Shown here: positions 58,637 through 64,000 of the stretch, piece after piece
How positions within the stretch are numbered: position 1 is the stretch's first letter
How the letters are laid out: each line of letters opens with the position of its first letter
Assembly: GCF_958295425.1 (NCBI RefSeq)
Contig: NC_081141.1
Location: 21,936,884-22,000,883 of the forward strand
Source: Solea solea
Lineage: Eukaryota; Chordata; Actinopteri; Pleuronectiformes; Soleidae
Reading direction: 5' to 3'
Length of the DNA: 64,000 nt
Position numbers and translations under genes: made by a program
The notes under the pieces: generated by a model
Told to the model about the DNA's origin: nothing
The model's input: the letters and a program-made list of their open reading frames with translations, nothing else
Database searches by the model: none

Positions 58637-61600
58637 TCACTTCTTGGTCTTCTCCTCCTTGCTCTCCTTTGACTCGGTGCTGGAGGATTTCTCCGCCTTG
58701 CCTTCGTCCTTCACCGCCTTACTCTCTTCTTTACTTGTGTCCTTCTTCTCCTCTGGCTTCTTCTCCTCTTTCTTGCTCTCTGCTTTTTCAGGCTCGGCTT
58801 TAGGTGCGGGCTTCTCCTCTGGCTTCTTCTCCTCTGGTTTCTTCACCTCTTTCTTGCTCTCTGTTTTCTCAGGCTCGGCTTTAGGTGCGGGCTTCTCCTC
58901 TGGCTTCTTCTCCTCTGGCTTCTTCTCCTCCTTCTTTCCCTCTGTTTTCTCAGGCTCGGCCTTAGGAGTGGGCTTTGCCTCCGGCTCGGCCTTCTCTGAT
59001 TTTGGAGCAGAAGGCTTCTCCTCTTTCTGGGTGCTCTCTTTGGCATCAGGCTTTGGTGCAGGCTTATCTTCTGCGGGCTTACTAGGAGCAGCAGGTTTTG
59101 AAGCATCATCTGTCTTTGGTGCTTTATCTTCTTTGCTCTCCGTCTTTGCGTCAGGTTTGTCTTCCTTCTCTGCTGCTTTGCTCTCTGGCTCTTTCTTCTT
59201 TGGTTCCTGCTTCTTCTCCTCCTCCTTCACAGGTTGTTCTTTCTCCTTGTTATCTTCCTTGACGGGCTGAGGCTTCTCCTCCTCCTTCTTCTCCTCTTCT
59301 TTGGCGGGGGCAGGCTTTGCCTTCTCTTTCACTGGAGACTTGGGTTCAGGGGATTTGGATTCAGGGGATTTGCTGGGTGGGGATTTTGACACGGGTGATT
59401 TTGGTGCAGGTGACTTTGAATCATCTCCTGCAGGGGATTTAACTGCAGGCGACTTTGCAGGTGATTTGGCTGCTGGTGATTTAGATTCTGGTGACTTTTG
59501 TGGTGATTTAGATTCTGGTGATTTATCAGTAGGAGATTTAGGTTGTGGGGATTTTGACGGAGGGCTTGCAGCCTTTTCTGGGGATTTGGGCTGCTCTTCT
59601 TGCTCCTCTGCTTCCTCTTCCTCTGCCTTCTCATCTCCTTCACCCTCCTCTTCTTTCTCTTCCTCTCCCTCTTCCTCCTTGTCTTCTCCCTCTTGACCTT
59701 CCTCTTCTTCCTCTTCTTTGGTTTCCTCTTCTTCCTCCCCTGCCTCCTCCTTTTCGTCCTTTTCCTCCTCGTCTGCTTCCACGGTGACCTCTGTCACCTG
59801 GGTCTCGTCAGTCTGTTCCTCCACAATGACGGTGTCTGAGATCTCGTCTCCTTTCACTTTCAGGTAAGCAGAGACTCTGCCTTCAAAGTAAGAGTACGGA
59901 GCTCCTCCTGACACAAAGCGCTTCTCCTCGCCTTCCAGCAATTTCCTGATGCAAAGACAAACATTGTGAAACGAGGCCTGTAAATTGTCAACAGAGAATA
60001 AGACGGGATTTAACCACACACTGACGAACCTGTAAGCTGCTATCTCAATATCCAGAGCCATCTTCACATTCAGCAGGTCCTGGTAGTCCTTTAGTTGACC
60101 GGCCATCTCCCACTTGGTGGTTTTCAGCTCATTATCCAGCTGATTGATGGTCTCCTGCAAAGATGTAAGCAGACACAGGTGAAATGTGACGTAAGATGTT
60201 TGCAGTTTGGATGGATTTTTCCTGGGTGATGTGATGAGTGAGATGTCTGTATGCCTGTAGCGAGTTGAGGTCATCATGGTGTCTGTCTTCGCTCTCCATG
60301 CGCTGCCTCTCCAGTGACTCCTTGGTTCCTCGGAGAGTCTCCAGCTCGATGGTGCGGCTCTGGAGCTGGCGGCGGTACTCGGCAATCTCTTCCTGGCTCC
60401 CGCGGATGGCATCGTGGTTAGTCCTGGCTGTTTCAGACAGGCGATCCATGCGGACTAAAGGGAGCACAGACAAAAGAGTGTGAAACCCTCACAAACAGTA
60501 AAATCTCTTTCTTTTAGCTTTTTAAAAAATGTTATCATTCTATTGTTATCTATAAGTTTTCATCTTGTGTACAGCGGTTTTACTAACCTCTGCTGTTTTT
60601 TAAAAAAAGTAGTATATAAATAAAGCTTGACTGGATTAAATAAGTTAAAAGACTGTTTTTATCCCTGCACTGAAGGCCTAAGAGAGCAGACACTCACCAC
60701 TGGGAGTTCTGATTGACCTTGACAGTGACCATCTGTCACTCACTAGCCTGACTCAGCTTCCTCCCTCGTCCAAGCATGAACGAGCCTCGCTGCTGCAGTC
60801 AGCTGGACGTTACAGGGAAGGTCATTCCGTTTGCACCTTTATCGAGTCAGCATGTAAACGACTGCTGACCTCACACGTCAGTGTGTAGAGACCATTAAGT
60901 GGAGTGACATACCGTTTTAAAGTGCTGTTTACGTGTAACCCTACTTGGCCTCTAAAGTTTCCACTCTGATGCCACCGTGTCGACTCGAGCAGCCCCAGGA
61001 ACAGAGCTTCGTCTGCCCCAAACGCCGAGTGACCTTGACGCGACTGGACTGGATCTTTTCAGATCGGTCAACAGACAGAACAAACAGAGGCAGACGTAAA
61101 CACACATGAGGAGGAGCAAGCAAGAGCACACCCACTGTTACACAGAGTGAGAGTGCAGTCTCCTCTCTCTCTCTCTCTCTCTCTCCTGCCTGCAGTGCTT
61201 GCCATAAGTAAAAATGATCATTCTGCGGCAGCAATGCACCCACAGAAAAGCGCATTATTTAAAAATGGGACTCTTGATTTGTCTGTTTATAATAAAAACA
61301 GATTATGTTCTAATCTCTTTTTGTACCCCATGTCATTTAAGTTTTTGGCAGCTGTAAAGCATCTGAGGCTCTGCAGCAGGAATGACGTTTAATCTTCAAA
61401 CTATCAAGCCACTTTGTCCTTTGTTTAGCATTTTTTAGATGAGAATTGTAACCAAATATAAAATAATCACCTAGGATGAGAGACAACTCTTAGATTTACT
61501 ATGACATGAAATTGCTGTTACTGTTGTCAGGAGCCATTTTAAGTGCCAGTAGAATATAGTTCCTGAATAAAATGTACAATTTACAATTTCTGCTGGACTT

Positions 61601-62833
61601 TGTTACCAAAAGTTTTCTTAGTACAACATAAACTCCACATTTCTTTAATGTCGACAACCAACTGCTTATATTTACCCTGAGTCATCTAAACTACAGTGAG
61701 AGGACATGATACTTTCAGCACCATGGACAGAGAACAGACGCTGCTGTTTGTATTTGCAGTGATTATATCTCTGATTTTGAATCTTAAATTTAACCTTTTA
61801 GACCAGTCATTCCAAAGAGAATGGGTCAATGTTATTTTTTGAGTTGTCAAATACATTTGCTGACTTTCCAGCCTTTAACTGAAGATTTATAAAATGTCTT
61901 GCTTCATCTATTGAACATGCCTCTAGAAATACCTCGTCGGAATTATCATGTGTTGCAGAAATCGCAGTATAAATGCTACAAATGTAGAATTACATTATAT
62001 AATTCAGAAACTTGCTCTTGTTGTGAGTTATATTCTTTAAATGGGAACGTGATGAGAGTGTAAAAAGTTTGGCAAACATCACCTTTGAACCATTCCTCCG
62101 CGTGCGTCGCGGTCTTGGACGCGTGCGTGTCCAGCTGTGAGCGGATCTCTCGCAGTGCGCTGGTGACGTCCGCTTTGAGCCCGTCTCTCATGTCGAAGCT
62201 CACCTCCGCGCCCTGAATCTGAGCCAGGAGGTCGGCCACTTCTTCCTCGTGGTTCTTCTTCAGGAACTCGGCCTCCTCCTCCAGGGCGCGGAGTTTCTTG
62301 TCCAGCTCCTGACGCGCCAGGCGGCACTCCTCTGCGTACTTCTTCATGGCGCGGGCGGCGGCGTCCAACTCCTCCCGGTTACGCGCCTCATCCTCCAGCC
62401 TGACCCGCAGGTGTTGGATGTCCTCCTCCAGGTGCTCGTGCTCCAGAGCCGCACGCGTCTTCTCCCCGGTCAGCTGCTGCAGCAGAGACCGCAGGTCGCA
62501 CAGCTCTCGCTCGTAGTGCTCCCCGACCGAGGCGCGTCCGGCCTGGCTCTGTCGCAGCGCAGCCGCCTCTGCCTCCAGGTTGCGGTTGTGCATCTCGAGG
62601 TTGCGCACCTTGTCGATGTAGCCGGCGAAGCGGTCGTTGAGAGCCTGCAGGATCTCCTTCTCGCTCCTCCGCGTCATGTCGCCGTTGAAGGTGTCCAGGC
62701 TCTCGGTGGTGGAGGGCTGGCTGTACGTGAGGCGGCGGCGCTGCGAGTGGAAGCCGCTGGAGGACACGGACGCAGGCCGAGCCTTGCGGTACGAGGTCGG
62801 CCCGAAGAGGTGATGATCCACCGTGAAACTCAT
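58637..62833 (-). CDS. nefh: Neurofilament heavy polypeptide (NEFH)
   Basis: Four coding exons (5'->3', minus): 62833-62083, 60454-60255, 60154-60030, 59945-58637. Phases close, giving 794 aa. Head (aa 1-57) with serine/arginine-rich sequence. Intermediate-filament rod from [20 protein letters not shown] (about aa 58) to [18 protein letters not shown] (about 366). The tail has three parts: a glutamate-rich block, about 16 KSP phosphorylation motifs ([17 protein letters not shown]), and a lysine/glutamate-rich region holding three 27-residue repeats containing [10 protein letters not shown]. The end [10 protein letters not shown] matches the NEFH C-terminus and, with the four-exon structure and KSP number, separates it from NEFM/NEFL. 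NEFH co-assembles with NEFL and NEFM and controls axon calibre. It has fewer KSPs than mammalian NEFH. The intron after exon 2 begins with GC. Confidence 0.95.
58752..58981 (-). repeat. nefh: Three tandem 81-bp coding repeats in the NEFH tail
   Basis: Three adjacent copies of about 81 bp (27 codons) encode variants of [20 protein letters not shown]. They differ by a few substitutions and preserve the frame. Confidence 0.8.
60455..62082. other. nefh intron 1, no gene seen
   Basis: A 1.6 kb intron. It contains a CT-rich tract at about 61,159-61,184. The open frames are short and unsupported. Confidence 0.6.
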
Positions 62834-62883
62834 GTTGTCCGGTCCAGAGTAGGAGTGACTGCAGCAGGAGGGGGAGCGCTGTG

Positions 62884-62891
62884 CTTTTATA
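62884..62891 (-). promoter_or_regulatory. nefh: nefh TATA box
   Basis: A perfect TATAAAAG on the minus strand, 51 bases before the start codon. It predicts transcription starting near 62,857 and a very short 5' leader of about 20-30 nt. Confidence 0.65.
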
Positions 62892-63196
62892 GGAGGGAAG
62901 GAAAAGTGACCAAGTCAGCAGAAGAGCGCACTTCATTTAAAGAGACATCTTTTCTCCACAAAACCACCGCCTCCCTTAACTCTAACCCTCAGCCTGAGGG
63001 TGTTCACGAGATTTATTTTATTCAAACTACTTCATTTTATAGGATAAGTGTCACGCTTCACTTTATATCTAATGGGCAAATAAAGTTTTGTCTTTTACTG
63101 AAAAGATATAAGTTATGTAAAGCCAGAGTTTGAAGGTTGAAACGTGTTGGTTGATTCAAAAGTTATTAATTCTTAAATATTCTATGGCTATTTTCA

Positions 63197-63230
63197 ATCA
63201 TATCAACATCAACATCAACATCAACATCAT
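63197..63230 (+). repeat. (ATCAAC)n short tandem repeat
   Basis: About five units of ATCAAC at the left side of the right-flank repeat. Confidence 0.85.
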
Positions 63231-63239
63231 CAACAGTTT

Positions 63240-63935
63240 CAGTCTCAGGTTAAACCATCACTTTTTAGTGTCAGATACAGCTACCGATATCATAAACTCA
63301 AGTAGCTACTGCTACAAAAATATATCAGTCCGATACAGTAATTTTACATCTTTTAAACTATGAAGCTGAAACACATTTGTGCCATTTCGAGCTATTTAAA
63401 AGACATAACTGGAGAATTATGTCGTTTAAACAAATAATCTTCTCCCATAAAGAACAAACATGACTCAGCTAAAACGCTGATTTGTATTGCAATGTTCACA
63501 GCATGCGCATAGTGAAGCATGTTTTATATTTATATAGGATATTTCTTGTCTGATCCAGTGGTTTTTGATCAGACCGATATCAATACTTATATATCATATC
63601 AACACATCTCTGGTCTAAAAGTTTTTTCACCAGTGTTGAGCTTGCAATACCACTTTTTCATGTCTGATACAGATATCACAAACTTGAGTATCTACCGATA
63701 CCGATACAGACCTTTTAAACTATGAATGTGTTAACAACACATTTGTGCTGTAAACTGAAAGACACAATTATCCAACTGTGTAATGTGAAGAAGAAATAAA
63801 CAGCCCACAGCATGACTCGGCTGATTTTTTGGATCGTATCAGATTTTACATTTTTATCTGTCCGATATATGATCCAGTGATTCTGACCAGTATCAGACCG
63901 ATACTGATACTGAGTATCATATCAGCTCATCCCCA
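63240..63935. repeat. Two diverged copies of a 'gatacagatatc' repeat
   Basis: Copy 1 (about 63,240-63,605) and copy 2 (about 63,640-63,935) share, in order: 'accatcactttt' or 'ataccactttttc', 'gtctgataca' then 'gatatca', 'ccttttaaactatgaa' or 'cttttaaactatgaa', 'aacacatttgtgc', 'acatgactcag' or 'gcatgactcgg', 'gatccagtg' and 'agaccgata'. The end 'catatcagctcatccc' reappears inverted at 8,887. No coding content. Confidence 0.65.
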
Positions 63936-64000
63936 TGTTTTCACCAAGCACTGATGCAGCATTCCTATATCTCGTTATCCTTTCTTATACATAGTCACAT

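Noticed and set aside
58644..59270. 208-codon plus-strand frame rich in S, F, G
   Set aside because: Antisense to the lysine/glutamate-rich NEFH tail; composition is the mirror of AAG/GAG codons.
62249..63133. 294-codon plus-strand open frame
   Set aside because: It is the antisense shadow of GC-rich nefh exon 1; the minus-strand rod-domain reading is unambiguous.
63199..63222. Possible short CRISPR-like array
   Set aside because: Six-base tandem units without spacers, in a vertebrate genome.

Overview
This is a vertebrate nuclear window, almost certainly from a ray-finned (probably percomorph) fish. The evidence is multi-exon genes with short introns, dense CA/GA microsatellites, tRNA-derived SINEs, remnants of non-LTR retrotransposons typical of fish, and coding sequences that read as clear relatives of human genes. 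No bacterial, viral or CRISPR-like content was seen. The species cannot be named from the sequence alone.

Layout. 1-10,450: gene-poor left flank, mostly repeats and microsatellites. 10,450-20,470: ddhd2 on the minus strand, a WWE-SAM-DDHD phospholipase. Its introns hold an 18S rRNA fragment and a small hAT-like element. 20,470-23,413: a roughly 3 kb divergent intergenic region. 23,414-38,360: a 28-exon CLUH-family gene on the plus strand, clearly diverged from human CLUH. 38,680-39,080: an RTE-like LINE remnant between two convergent gene ends. 39,353-41,688: srrd (minus). 42,400-47,406: tfip11 (plus), divergent from srrd. 47,406-48,060: a short intergenic stretch with a LINE reverse-transcriptase relic. 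48,100-56,215: thoc5 (plus). 58,035-62,860: nefh (minus), convergent with thoc5. 62,892-64,000: repeat-rich right flank.

Exon coordinates were worked out by translating across splice sites until reading phase closed for every exon. Predicted lengths are DDHD2 792 aa (755 without one optional exon), CLUH-like 1410 aa, SRRD 299 aa, TFIP11 839 aa, THOC5 684 aa and NEFH 794 aa. All six genes look intact.

How the genes relate. From general knowledge, srrd-tfip11 (divergent) and nefh-thoc5 (convergent) are also neighbour pairs in human 22q12, in the same relative orientations, so this block is an old synteny compacted here. ddhd2 and the CLUH paralogue come from other human chromosomes. I did not find a new multi-gene system. 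The most interesting items are a 50-bp near-perfect palindrome in a CLUH intron, two GC-AG introns, an unusual in-frame exon in ddhd2, CA tracts that abut two CLUH splice donors, and an 18S rRNA fragment inside an intron.
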